Below are positions 36,551 to 44,673 of a DNA stretch of 64,000 nt, piece by piece (the first letter of the stretch is position 1; each line of letters opens with the position of its first letter). The notes below the pieces were generated by a model. It was not told the origin of the DNA, made no database searches, and saw nothing but the letters and a program-made list of their open reading frames with translations. The DNA comes from Chitinophagaceae bacterium (GTDB lineage Bacteria > Bacteroidota > Bacteroidia > Chitinophagales > Chitinophagaceae). Both the position numbers and the translations under genes were made by a program. The stretch covers positions 1 through 64,000 of the forward strand of contig JADKJI010000005.1 of assembly GCA_016721085.1 (NCBI GenBank). The letters run 5' to 3'.

Positions 36551-38073
36551 AAGCCATTAGAATCATAGGAAGAAGCTCCCGTCTGTCATTGATACAGATG
36601 GAGAAAGTGAAGCAGAAGATCAGGCAGCAATTTCCTGAAGCTATCATTACATTGGTGCCAAGAAGCAGTAAAGGAGACGCACTTCAGGATGTACCACTAC
36701 AAACAGTTGAAGGAACTGATTTCTTCACTCAGGAAATATTTGATGCACTCAGAAAAAACGATGCAGATATTGCCGTTCATTCCTTAAAAGATATGAGCGG
36801 AGAACACTTTTTCAGCGAGAACCGCTTTGCAGTAGTAGATAGAGACGAAACAAGGGATATAGCCATCTTCCACCCAAATATTCTCAGTAAACTTAAAGAG
36901 GGTGCTACTATCACCATTGGAACTTGTTCTCCGCGACGGGAAGAAATGGCCATCGGATTTTTACAAAAAGCTTTACCACAAACCGGCAGTTTCAAAATAA
37001 AAACTGCTTTCATCCGCGGTAATGTAGATACCCGTCTTCGTAAACTGGATAGTGGGGAATATGATGGGATAATACTTGCAGTAGCTGGCTTAAACCGCTT
37101 ATTAGAAAGCAAGGAAGATGCAGGATTGATAAGACTTCTCTTAAACGATAAGAAATTGATGTTACTACCTCTGGTGGAATGTGTTCCCGCTCCCTGCCAG
37201 GGTGCCATAGTGGCTGAAGCACATCCGAAAAACAAAGAAGCTGTAGCAATAGTAAATGCTATCAACAATATGAACCTGATGCAGGATTGTGTTCAGGAGA
37301 AAAAAGCTGGCTTGCAATATGGTGCCGGCTGTTTACAACGCTTTGGCGTAACAACTTTGCATTATGGCAAAGGGAAAAGCATCTTATATGCTGCCGGAAG
37401 AAATAATTCTGGCGATGAATTCACTGAATGGAAAGTACTCCCGAAACAACTCGATCCAACAAAGCGGTTATTCAGCAGCACAGACCATATGGGGCATTTC
37501 TTTGAATATGAATTCTTTGATACCAGCATTTCATTTCCAGAACCTATTGCTTATATCGCCAATTATAAAGCATTACAAAAAGATGCAATCACTACTTCTT
37601 TAAAGAATAAAAAGATCTGGGCATCCGGAACAAAAACTTGGTTTGAAATTGCTAAAAAAGGATTGTGGGTGGAAGGCTGTGCCGATGCCATGGGTATTGA
37701 ATTCCTAAAATCTGTTTGGAAACAACCCTTGACAGAAGTAAAACAAGAATTAGTAAGAATTATATCTCACCAACAAGCTGTTTCAAACTGGCAGGAAAAA
37801 GGATGGAAAGCATCAGCTACTTATAAATTGAAAGAACAGGTTAAACCTGGTCTTTCCATACAATTGCAACAAGCAGATGCTATTTTCTGGACAAGCTTCC
37901 AGCAATACCAACTGTATCATAAGATCCTGAAAAAAGACGTACAGCATTTATGTCCTTCAGGTGAAACAGCCCAATTACTAAAAGCTGCCGGTATAAAGCC
38001 AACAGTATTCCCTAATATCAAAGCCTTCAACCAATGGAGAAACTATTCTTCCCGTCTACTCAACGTAGACTAA
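36547..38073 (+). CDS. hemC: Hydroxymethylbilane synthase fused to a HemD-like uroporphyrinogen-III synthase domain
   Basis: Starts at 36547, overlapping the hemA stop by 4 nt (the in-frame ATG at 36505 lies inside hemA and is rejected). The 508 residues are far longer than HemC alone (about 310). The N-terminal part is HemC: IGRSSRLSLIQMEKV, DIAVHSLKDM, GTCSPRREEM, RGNVDTRLRKL, PAPCQGAIVAE, and GAGCLQRFGV with the Cys that carries the dipyrromethane cofactor. From about residue 335 a HemD-like domain follows (IWASGTKTWFEIAKKGL; FWTSFQQYQLYH; HLCPSGETAQLLKAAGIKPTVFP). The fusion would turn porphobilinogen into uroporphyrinogen III in one protein. The HemD half is weakly conserved, so its activity is inferred. 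Confidence 0.88.
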   Translation: MKAIRIIGRSSRLSLIQMEKVKQKIRQQFPEAIITLVPRSSKGDALQDVPLQTVEGTDFFTQEIFDALRKNDADIAVHSLKDMSGEHFFSENRFAVVDRDETRDIAIFHPNILSKLKEGATITIGTCSPRREEMAIGFLQKALPQTGSFKIKTAFIRGNVDTRLRKLDSGEYDGIILAVAGLNRLLESKEDAGLIRLLLNDKKLMLLPLVECVPAPCQGAIVAEAHPKNKEAVAIVNAINNMNLMQDCVQEKKAGLQYGAGCLQRFGVTTLHYGKGKSILYAAGRNNSGDEFTEWKVLPKQLDPTKRLFSSTDHMGHFFEYEFFDTSISFPEPIAYIANYKALQKDAITTSLKNKKIWASGTKTWFEIAKKGLWVEGCADAMGIEFLKSVWKQPLTEVKQELVRIISHQQAVSNWQEKGWKASATYKLKEQVKPGLSIQLQQADAIFWTSFQQYQLYHKILKKDVQHLCPSGETAQLLKAAGIKPTVFPNIKAFNQWRNYSSRLLNVD

Positions 38074-39029
38074 GAGCCAACCAGCACATCCGTGAGCTGA
38101 CGGCTACCGTAAGGCTATCTCATAAAAGTTTTATTCAACCGGTCTTTATTGACCAGTCACTTTCGTATCCACGAACTGTAGAAGGATTATTAGGAATTGA
38201 AGTACATACAATACATTCAGCGATTGAACATATAACAAACTGTATCGAAAACGGCATATCCAGCTTTCTTTTATTCCCTGTACCCCAAAAGAAACAGGAA
38301 AAGCAATTTGATTTCTCTTTTGCAACACTATTAATTCATACAATAAAAAAAGAGTTTGGTGATGCTGTATGGATTGCGGCCGATCTCTGTTTATGTAGTT
38401 ATACCACCCATGGACATTGCGGAATACTCAACGACGACCACTCAAAACTTCTTAATAGCAAAACAGTTGATGTATTAAATCACTATGCCCTTCAACTGGC
38501 ACAAGCCGGAGCCAATTGCATTGCACCCAGTGATATGATGGATGGAAGGATTGCCGCCATAAGAACTTCATTGGATGCACTGGGTTTCGATACAGTTAGT
38601 ATCATGAGTTATGCCTCCAAATTCAGTTCTCAATTCTATGGCCCTTTCCGTGATGCTTGCAACTCTGCTCCTATCAGCAAAGGATTACAAAACAGGAAGA
38701 CCTATCAGATCTCTCCATTCAATAGCAACGATGCTATTGCCTCTGCCCTTCGGGATGAAAAAGAAGGAGCAGATGTATTGATGGTGAAACCTGCCATGCT
38801 ATATACCGATATAATAGCAAAGCTGAAGCAATTAACCTATAAGCCCATCGCTGCTTATCATGTAAGTGGTGAATATGCCGCCATTGAATTGTTAGCAGAG
38901 AAAGGATTACTTAACAGGGAAGCTGCTCATTTGGAAGTTTGGGCGGCCCTGCAAAGAAGTGGAGCAGATATCATTATCAGCTATGCAGCACAAAATGCGA
39001 AAACATGGATAGAAAACCTTGATTACTAA
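38034..39029 (+). CDS. hemB: Porphobilinogen synthase (5-aminolevulinate dehydratase)
   Basis: Condenses two 5-aminolevulinate to porphobilinogen. The 331 residues have the zinc-binding motif DLCLCSYTTHGHCG (C119, C121, C129), Schiff-base lysines K196 (SYASKFSSQFYGPFRDA) and K252 (VLMVKPAMLYTD), and HVSGEYAAIELLAEKG. Its start lies 40 nt inside the end of hemC, in another frame, which suggests translational coupling. The start ATG is supported by the segment FPSTQRRLRANQHIRELTAT, which aligns with normal HemB N-termini. The zinc-type site distinguishes it from the magnesium-only forms of alphaproteobacteria. Confidence 0.95.
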   Translation: MEKLFFPSTQRRLRANQHIRELTATVRLSHKSFIQPVFIDQSLSYPRTVEGLLGIEVHTIHSAIEHITNCIENGISSFLLFPVPQKKQEKQFDFSFATLLIHTIKKEFGDAVWIAADLCLCSYTTHGHCGILNDDHSKLLNSKTVDVLNHYALQLAQAGANCIAPSDMMDGRIAAIRTSLDALGFDTVSIMSYASKFSSQFYGPFRDACNSAPISKGLQNRKTYQISPFNSNDAIASALRDEKEGADVLMVKPAMLYTDIIAKLKQLTYKPIAAYHVSGEYAAIELLAEKGLLNREAAHLEVWAALQRSGADIIISYAAQNAKTWIENLDY

Positions 39030-39042
39030 TCACAAAAAACTA

Positions 39043-39711
39043 ATGTATTCCAGAATAACCATAACATCCATCATCTGCTTAATGTATTCCAGCACATTGG
39101 CGCAAAAAAATAAATTCGCCGTTTGGAATACACTCCAGCTTCCGGTAAAATTAGCCGAAAAGTGGCAACTTCATAACGATGTAAGCTATCGAACTTTAGG
39201 AGGAAGCTTTAGTGCTTATCAATTTACTTTCAGAACGGGAATCAGATATTTTATAAACCCCCATTTCACAGCTACTATTGGAATAGCCGAGTTTAATACT
39301 AGAACATCATTTAATAAGCAAACAAAAGAATTTGCAAAAGAATTCAGGGTTTGGCAGGAGTTGAACTATGAAGCCAAAATATCAACAACAGCAAAATTAA
39401 TTAACAGGCTTCGGATAGAAGAAAGGCATTTCTTCATAACAAATATCAAAAGTGCTTACAATGCTTTAAGGCTAAGGTATCGATTAGCCATTGCAAAAAC
39501 GTTTTTGAATAAATGGACAGCAACCTTATCAGATGAATATATGGGGCAATTCATAAAAGGTGATTATGCCTTCCAGCAAAACAGGCTTGGAACATCATTA
39601 GCACATCAATTATCACCAAAAACTCAAATTCAAATAGGATATATCTGGTCTTTTCTGAAAAATGAAAATATTCATTACGCTACACTAAGCCTCCAAAAAA
39701 GTTTCAACTAA
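39043..39711 (+). CDS. DUF2490 family outer-membrane-type protein
   Basis: A 222-residue protein starting at MYSRITITSIICLMYSSTLAQ, a signal peptide (the TTG at 39019 in the same frame is less likely). The rest is rich in alternating beta-strand patterns with aromatic girdles (KWQLHNDVSYRTLGGSFSAYQFTFRTGIRYF; ATLSDEYMGQFIKGDY) and ends in Phe-Asn, as outer-membrane beta-barrels often do. This matches the DUF2490 family. Function unknown. It is tightly packed between hemB (14 nt) and the siroheme/exporter fusion (the next ATG follows its stop directly). Partnership with the exporter is a guess from position. Confidence 0.75.
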   Translation: MYSRITITSIICLMYSSTLAQKNKFAVWNTLQLPVKLAEKWQLHNDVSYRTLGGSFSAYQFTFRTGIRYFINPHFTATIGIAEFNTRTSFNKQTKEFAKEFRVWQELNYEAKISTTAKLINRLRIEERHFFITNIKSAYNALRLRYRLAIAKTFLNKWTATLSDEYMGQFIKGDYAFQQNRLGTSLAHQLSPKTQIQIGYIWSFLKNENIHYATLSLQKSFN

Positions 39712-41194
39712 ATGGAAAGAATAATAAATAGCGAAAAAAACAGCCTTTACCCTATATTTCTAAAAGCAGAAAACATCCAAACGCTTTTAGTTGGAGGAGG
39801 CAATGTTGGGCTGGAAAAATCACAATCATTATTAAATAATTCTCCAGAAATAAAACTTACAATTGTAGCTCCCCTTATTAAACAAGAACTAAAAGAATTA
39901 GCCTCGAAATATAATTATTGCAGACTCATTGAGAGAAAATTCGACTTGGCAGATCTTGACAATAAACAATTAGTGATATGTGCAACAGATGATCTTGAAT
40001 TGCATAAAACAATTAAAGCGGAGTCTAACAAAAGAAACATCTTAGTAAATGTTGCCGACACACCTGGCTTATGTGATTTCTACCTAAGCTCAATAGTTCA
40101 GAAAGGGAGTTTAAAAATTGCCATTTCAACAAATGGAAAATCACCCACTATCGCTAAAAGAATTAAAGAAGTATTAAACCATTCTATACCACAAGACATT
40201 GACACTTCTATAGACAATATCAATATCCTGAGAAACAGACTAAACGGAAACTTTACTTATAAAGTAAAAAAGTTAAATACCCTTACGAAGTCCTTAATAG
40301 ATAACGAATCCATTGAAAAAGAAAAAAGATGGAGAAAAATCGCGACTTGGTCTATCCTTGCTTTTGCATTTATGCTAATAGGCCATTTCATATTTTCTTA
40401 TATACCCATTGCGGAAATAGGTAATGATGCAGTAGCCTGGTATAAGACACTTGACAAGAATTTTAATTGGATGTTATTAGCCGGTTTTTAGCCCAATTAG
40501 TTGATGGTGCTTTGGGAATGGGTTATGGGGTTACCAGTGCTACTATTCTTTTATCTGCAGGAATTAGCCCTGCAGCCATAAGTGGGAGCATTCATACTGC
40601 AGAAACTTTTGCAGCCGGTGTATCTGGATATAGTCATTACAAATTTGGGAATGTAAATAAAAAACTATTTAAAGCTTTGGTTATACCTGGCGTAATTGGT
40701 GCGTTCTCGGTGCATTATTACTTGTTTTCCTTGGAGATAAATCAGGGAATTACCTGCGTCCCTTCATAGCTATTTACACCCTATTCCTAGGCATCAAATT
40801 CCTGATTTTCGCCTTTAGGAATAATATCAAAACAAAAAAATTTAAGCACTACAGCATATTAGCTGCCATTGGAGGTTTTTTTGACTCTTTTGGAGGTGGT
40901 GGCTGGGGGCCAATAGTGACTACTACACTAATTAATAATGGAAGAAGCCATAAATATGTGGTCGGCTCAGTTAGTCTAACTGAATTCTTTGTAACTATTG
41001 CAAGTGCATTTACATTCTTTACACTCTTAGGTGTTAGCCATTGGCAAACAATTTTAGCATTAATTGTTGGTGGCACTATTGCAGCGCCAATTGCAGCCAG
41101 GTTAGCAGGCAAATTACCCAGAAAAACAGCTTTTATCCTCCTGGGCATACTTGTTATAATTTGGAGTATCCGCATTTTAATCAAGCTATTCTGA
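39712..41194 (+). CDS. Precorrin-2 dehydrogenase domain fused to TauE/SafE (TSUP) exporter, frame interrupted twice
   Basis: The N-terminal about 200 residues resemble Met8p/CysG-N: TLLVGGGNVGLEKSQSLL, VICATDDLELHKTI, NVADTPGLCDFYLSSIVQKGSLKIAISTNGKSPTIAKRIKEVL. They would oxidise precorrin-2 to sirohydrochlorin. A first helix (WSILAFAFMLIGHFIFSYIPI) leads into a TSUP permease (FLAQLVDGALGMGYGVTSATILLS; FDSFGGGGWGPIVTTTLI; GGTIAAPIAARLAGKLP). The frame breaks at the T5 at 40485-40489 and the T4 at 40725-40728. One extra T in each restores a continuous protein of about 494 residues. TSUP proteins export sulfite or organosulfonates. Linking siroheme synthesis to sulfite export fits the neighbouring sulfite reductase. 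Breaks may be sequence errors. Confidence 0.8.
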
Positions 41195-41267
41195 TATTTA
41201 TCTAATTTTTTATAGATGGAGGGAGATTTAAACGAGCGATTGTATCTTCGCTTAAATCATCGATACT

Positions 41268-41705
41268 ATGTCAATAATGCACGCCAGTCTCACCGATCGC
41301 GATTTTGGATTTACTGTAAAGGATCAGCAAGACCATTCCTTATTTATCGATATCCCTGTTGACCAGGGAGGTGGCGGAAATGGTTTCCGTCCCATGCAAA
41401 CAGTTCTCGCTGCTTTGTGCGGTTGTAGTGGTGTCGACATTGTAAGCATTCTCAAAAAACAACGTCAGTCCTTCGATACATTGGAACTTAAGGTTGACGG
41501 TGAAAGGGAAAAAGATAAAGAGCCCGCCTTATGGTCATCTGTTACCGTTCATTTCCTTTTAACGGGTTCAGTAGACCCACTGAAAGCCTATAGGGCCGCT
41601 GAACTCTCAATGAATAAGTATTGCTCAGTAGCAGAGACCCTGCGAAGGGCAGGAGCAAGCATACAGTTTGATGTAACTGTAAACGGACAACTGGTAACAA
41701 TCTAA
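41268..41705 (+). CDS. OsmC family protein
   Basis: A 145-residue OsmC/Ohr-like protein (GGGGNGFRPMQTVLAALCGCSGVDIVSILKKQRQ; NKYCSVAETLRRAG) with two conserved Cys, one in each segment, the layout of OsmC thiol peroxidases. The family reduces organic hydroperoxides or handles reactive sulfur; which applies here is not clear. It follows the exporter fusion by 73 nt and precedes the MetZ-like gene by 27 nt. A promoter-like box TATCTTCG lies about 17 nt before the ATG, so it may have its own start. Confidence 0.88.
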   Translation: MSIMHASLTDRDFGFTVKDQQDHSLFIDIPVDQGGGGNGFRPMQTVLAALCGCSGVDIVSILKKQRQSFDTLELKVDGEREKDKEPALWSSVTVHFLLTGSVDPLKAYRAAELSMNKYCSVAETLRRAGASIQFDVTVNGQLVTI

Positions 41706-41732
41706 ACATATCGTCAATTTAATATTAGTAGC

Positions 41733-42905
41733 ATGTCACTTCATCCAGAAACAAGGGCCATTAGAATTCAGACAGACAGAACAAATGAAAAGGAACATAG
41801 TACTCCCCTATTCCTTACAAGTAGTTTTGTTTATGATTCAGCTGAAGACATGGCTGCTGCATTTGCCGACGATACCCTGGATGTGAATATCTATTCACGT
41901 TTCTCAAATCCAACCGTTGACGAATTCATTACAAAAATTGCTGCATTGGAAAATGCAGAAGATGGAATTGCTACAGGCACTGGTATGGCCGCTGTATTCA
42001 GTACGTTCATGACCTTCCTAAGCAAAGGAGACCATATTGTTTCTGCCTCTGCTGTATTCGGATCAACTCATACCATACTTACAAAGTATCTGCCTAAATG
42101 GGGTTTCGAATCGAGTTATTTCGATATGAATAAACCTGAAACCATCGAATCACTCATCAAGCCTAATACAAAATTGCTTTATGTAGAAACTCCTTCAAAT
42201 CCAGGTCTCGACATCATTGACTTATCTTATGTAGCAGCCATCTGCAAAAAACATAATATCCTTTTTGTAGTGGATAATTGCTTTGCTACTCCTGCTGTAC
42301 AGCAACCCATCAATTTCGGTGCAGATCTCGTTTTACATTCTGCAACAAAATTCATTGATGGACAAGGACGCGTTTTAGGAGGCGTTGTTGTGGGCAAGAA
42401 AGAATTGATTCAACAGCTCTATCTATTTGTAAGAAATACAGGACCATCTATGAGTCCTTTCAATGCCTGGGTATTGACAAAAAGCCTCGAGACTTTATAT
42501 GTAAGAATGGAGAAACATGCTTCCAACGCATTGGAACTAGCCAACCGTTTACAGAATCATCCAAAACTCAGCTGGATAAAATACCCATTCCTCCCCTCTC
42601 ATCCTCAGCATGAAATTGCTAAAAAGCAGATGAGCAATGGCGGAGGTATCCTAACCTTTGAATTAAAAGGTGGTATTGATAGCGGAAGAAAGTTCCTAAA
42701 CTCATTATCATTACTCAGCATGACCAATAATCTGGGTGATAGCAGAAGCATAGCTTCACACCCTGCTTCTACTACCCATTCCAAATTAAGTGATGCTGAA
42801 AGAGCTGGTGTTGGAATTACACCCGGCCTTATCAGAATATCTGTAGGGCTTGAGCATATTGATGATATTACGGATGATATACTTCAAGCGTTGGCTAGAT
42901 GCTAG
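41733..42905 (+). CDS. metZ: Trans-sulfuration PLP enzyme, probably O-succinylhomoserine sulfhydrylase (MetZ-like)
   Basis: A 390-residue Cys/Met-metabolism PLP enzyme. The PLP lysine lies in LHSATKFIDGQGRVLGGVVVG; the words DGQGR and the segment VRNTGPSMSPFNAWVLTKSLETLYVRME favour MetZ over cystathionine gamma-synthase or lyase. The C-terminal SIASHPASTTHSKLSDAERAGVGI motif is shared by the family. It would form homocysteine from an acylated homoserine and sulfide, overlapping with MetY at 13854-15152. Alternatives are cystathionine gamma-synthase or methionine gamma-lyase. Placed downstream of the siroheme/sulfite genes, on the sulfide-consuming side of the pathway. Confidence 0.85.
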   Translation: MSLHPETRAIRIQTDRTNEKEHSTPLFLTSSFVYDSAEDMAAAFADDTLDVNIYSRFSNPTVDEFITKIAALENAEDGIATGTGMAAVFSTFMTFLSKGDHIVSASAVFGSTHTILTKYLPKWGFESSYFDMNKPETIESLIKPNTKLLYVETPSNPGLDIIDLSYVAAICKKHNILFVVDNCFATPAVQQPINFGADLVLHSATKFIDGQGRVLGGVVVGKKELIQQLYLFVRNTGPSMSPFNAWVLTKSLETLYVRMEKHASNALELANRLQNHPKLSWIKYPFLPSHPQHEIAKKQMSNGGGILTFELKGGIDSGRKFLNSLSLLSMTNNLGDSRSIASHPASTTHSKLSDAERAGVGITPGLIRISVGLEHIDDITDDILQALARC

Positions 42906-43213
42906 ATGCTGGATGCTAGATGCTTGTTGCCTAAGGCTTAGGGCCTAAGGCCTAAAGCTATATTTAGTAAGCCGAACGAGAATCTGTTTTCATAAAAGAT
43001 TCATGTAAAAGCACAAACACTCATTGCAGCCCTCTGCATTTAGCTTTAGCTTTAGGCTTTAAGCCTTAAGCAATATTCAGTAAGCTTAACGAGTATAAGT
43101 ATTTTAAATAGATCTTCGTAAAAGCACAAATACTCATCATAGCCCTCTGCACAAAGCCTTAGGCTTTAGGCCCTAAGCCTTAGGCAAAAAAGCCTCAAGC
43201 ATCCAGCAATTAA
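42906..43213. repeat. Tandem 113-bp repeat (two copies) within GCCTTAGGC-type filler
   Basis: AGTAAGC...AACGAG...TAAAAGCACAAA.ACTCAT...AGCCCTCTGCA...TTAGGCTTTA occurs from 42966 and again from 43079, period 113. The flanks are built of GCTTAAGGC / GCCTAAGGC / ATGCTGGATGC words in both orientations. No gene is seen. Confidence 0.75.
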
Positions 43214-43639
43214 TTAAAGTTTGGCTATCGCCTTCACCTCAACCGCCTCCTGGAACTTAATCTTCACTTCAAAGGTCTTTTTAGTTTCACCCTTGCCGTT
43301 AGAATATGTGAATTCCAGTTTGTCAACATCTTCCTTTGAAACTTTCACTGTACGTGTTGAAGATTTACGGAAGAAGTTCTCGGAATACAATTCATTTCCT
43401 TCTGTATTGCGGATACGCAATTGAGAACGGCTATCATCAAATTGGTTCATTGATAATTCGAAATAGAGATACTCACCTGTAGCGCCAAGGAATTTAACAT
43501 CCAATTCAGGACGTGTTTCAGAGGTAATTACAGTGTTTGCTTTTTGTGCATGTACCGTTGTTGGAGCCATAGCACCTAACGATAAAGAAGCAACAATAGC
43601 GGTCGTCATAAAATGACGGAAGTTCATTTGTGATTTCAT
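43214..43639 (-). CDS. Small secreted protein, paralogue A
   Basis: A 141-residue protein starting at MKSQMNFRHF (43639; the upstream in-frame ATG at 43702 lengthens it without homology to its paralogue). A signal peptide (MTTAIVASLSLGAMAPTTVHAQ) precedes a beta-rich domain of about 100 residues: RPELDVKFLGATGEYLYFELSMNQ, QLRIRNTEGNELYSENFF, KKTFEVKIKFQEAVEVKAIAKL. The family is not recognised. A close paralogue lies 284 nt upstream (43924-44346). Probably exported to the periplasm. The neighbouring porin and ammonium transporter give no clear functional hint. Confidence 0.7.
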   Translation of the reverse strand: MKSQMNFRHFMTTAIVASLSLGAMAPTTVHAQKANTVITSETRPELDVKFLGATGEYLYFELSMNQFDDSRSQLRIRNTEGNELYSENFFRKSSTRTVKVSKEDVDKLEFTYSNGKGETKKTFEVKIKFQEAVEVKAIAKL

Positions 43640-43860
43640 TTTAATAAAGTTTAAAAGATTACGAAAAAAGGCAGCGTTTGCTTTTTCCATATCAGCTGGC
43701 AAAGTAGAGGTAGGCTAAGCTATAGAAGAATAATAATTAGCAATCAACAGAGTGCTGTGATGCTTTTTTATGTATTATCTATACGTAGAACAGATGTAGT
43801 AGGGCAAATATCCGGCCAGAAAAATCATTCTGACAACTCCATTAAGAAGGAGAAAATAGG

Positions 43861-43880
43861 TCCCCCATAGAAATGGGGGA
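43861..43880 (-). terminator. Hairpin terminator downstream of paralogue B
   Basis: TCCCCCAT-AGAA-ATGGGGGA is a perfect 8-bp stem, followed on the minus strand by CCTATTTTCT. Confidence 0.75.
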
Positions 43881-43923
43881 CGTCAATCATTGTTTATAAG
43901 CCCTAGAAATTCTTAATAAAATA

Positions 43924-44346
43924 TTATGGACGAGTAATGTCTTTAACTTCGATAGCTTCCTGGAAGCGGATTTTCACTTCAAATGTTTTTTTCACTTCAC
44001 CTTTCAGATTAGAATAAGCGAATTCAAGCTTTTCTACATCTTCTTTAGCGATTTTCAACTTGCGGGTAGCCGCTTTACTGAATACGCTCTCAGCATACAA
44101 TTCAACACCATCTTCATTACGAACACGTAATTGTGAACGGGTATCATTCAATTGGTTAAGAGATAATTCAAAGTAAAGGAACTCTCCTGTAGCACCGAGA
44201 AATTTCACTTCCATTGCTGGTTTAGTATCAACTACTCCGGGAACAGCAACGCTCTTAGCATTTACAACTGTAGTAAAAGAAGAAGCGATTACAGAAAAAA
44301 TAACAACGGTTGCAAGAACCACACTGATCTTCAATTCAGACTTCAT
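43924..44346 (-). CDS. Small secreted protein, paralogue B
   Basis: A 140-residue protein (MKSELKISVVLATVVIFSVIASSFTTVVNAKS, signal peptide) sharing with its neighbour the core KPAMEVKFLGATGEFLYFELSLNQ, DTRSQLRVRNEDGVELYAESVFSK, VEKLEFAYSN, and KKTFEVKIRFQEAIEVKDI. The two are a tandem duplication kept under selection: about two thirds of the mature residues are identical by eye while the signal peptides differ. Own terminator at 43861. Function unknown. Confidence 0.72.
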   Translation of the reverse strand: MKSELKISVVLATVVIFSVIASSFTTVVNAKSVAVPGVVDTKPAMEVKFLGATGEFLYFELSLNQLNDTRSQLRVRNEDGVELYAESVFSKAATRKLKIAKEDVEKLEFAYSNLKGEVKKTFEVKIRFQEAIEVKDITRP

Positions 44347-44673
44347 ATTTGGAATGTTTAGTTACTGAAAAAGGCAGCAATGCATTTTTCACAACAGGCT
44401 TGCAATAAATAGAATGGGGCAAATTCAATCAGGAAGAGAATGTAGAAACGTTGTAACAGGCGTTAGTATTGTATTACAAGTGTATCTTCTACAATTATTA
44501 ATACGCAAATATAGTAAAAAGTAACCCGCTAAAAATAAAATAGACATTAATTAACTGTTAATCAATTCTAAAAAAAATAGTTCCCCTGTAGAAACAGGGG
44601 AACTTCAACGATTGCTTGCCATATGAAAAAAGCTAAGCTATTGAAAGCAAGAACTTTTACTGATTGTAATTAT
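44347..44673. other. Gap between porin and paralogue B
   Basis: The 327 nt hold the porin terminator (44571-44603) and an AT-rich stretch (44500-44580) that may carry the promoter of paralogue B. No ORF or RNA gene is seen. Confidence 0.4.
44571..44603 (-). terminator. Intrinsic terminator of the porin gene
   Basis: GTTCCCCTG (44580-44588) pairs with CAGGGGAAC (44595-44603), and on the minus strand a run of T follows (A7 at 44571-44577 on plus). Confidence 0.85.

Noticed and set aside
42906..43213. Possible CRISPR or insertion sequence in the repeat-rich gap
   Set aside because: Only two copies of 113 bp, no spacers, no transposase ORF and no terminal inverted repeats with target duplication.
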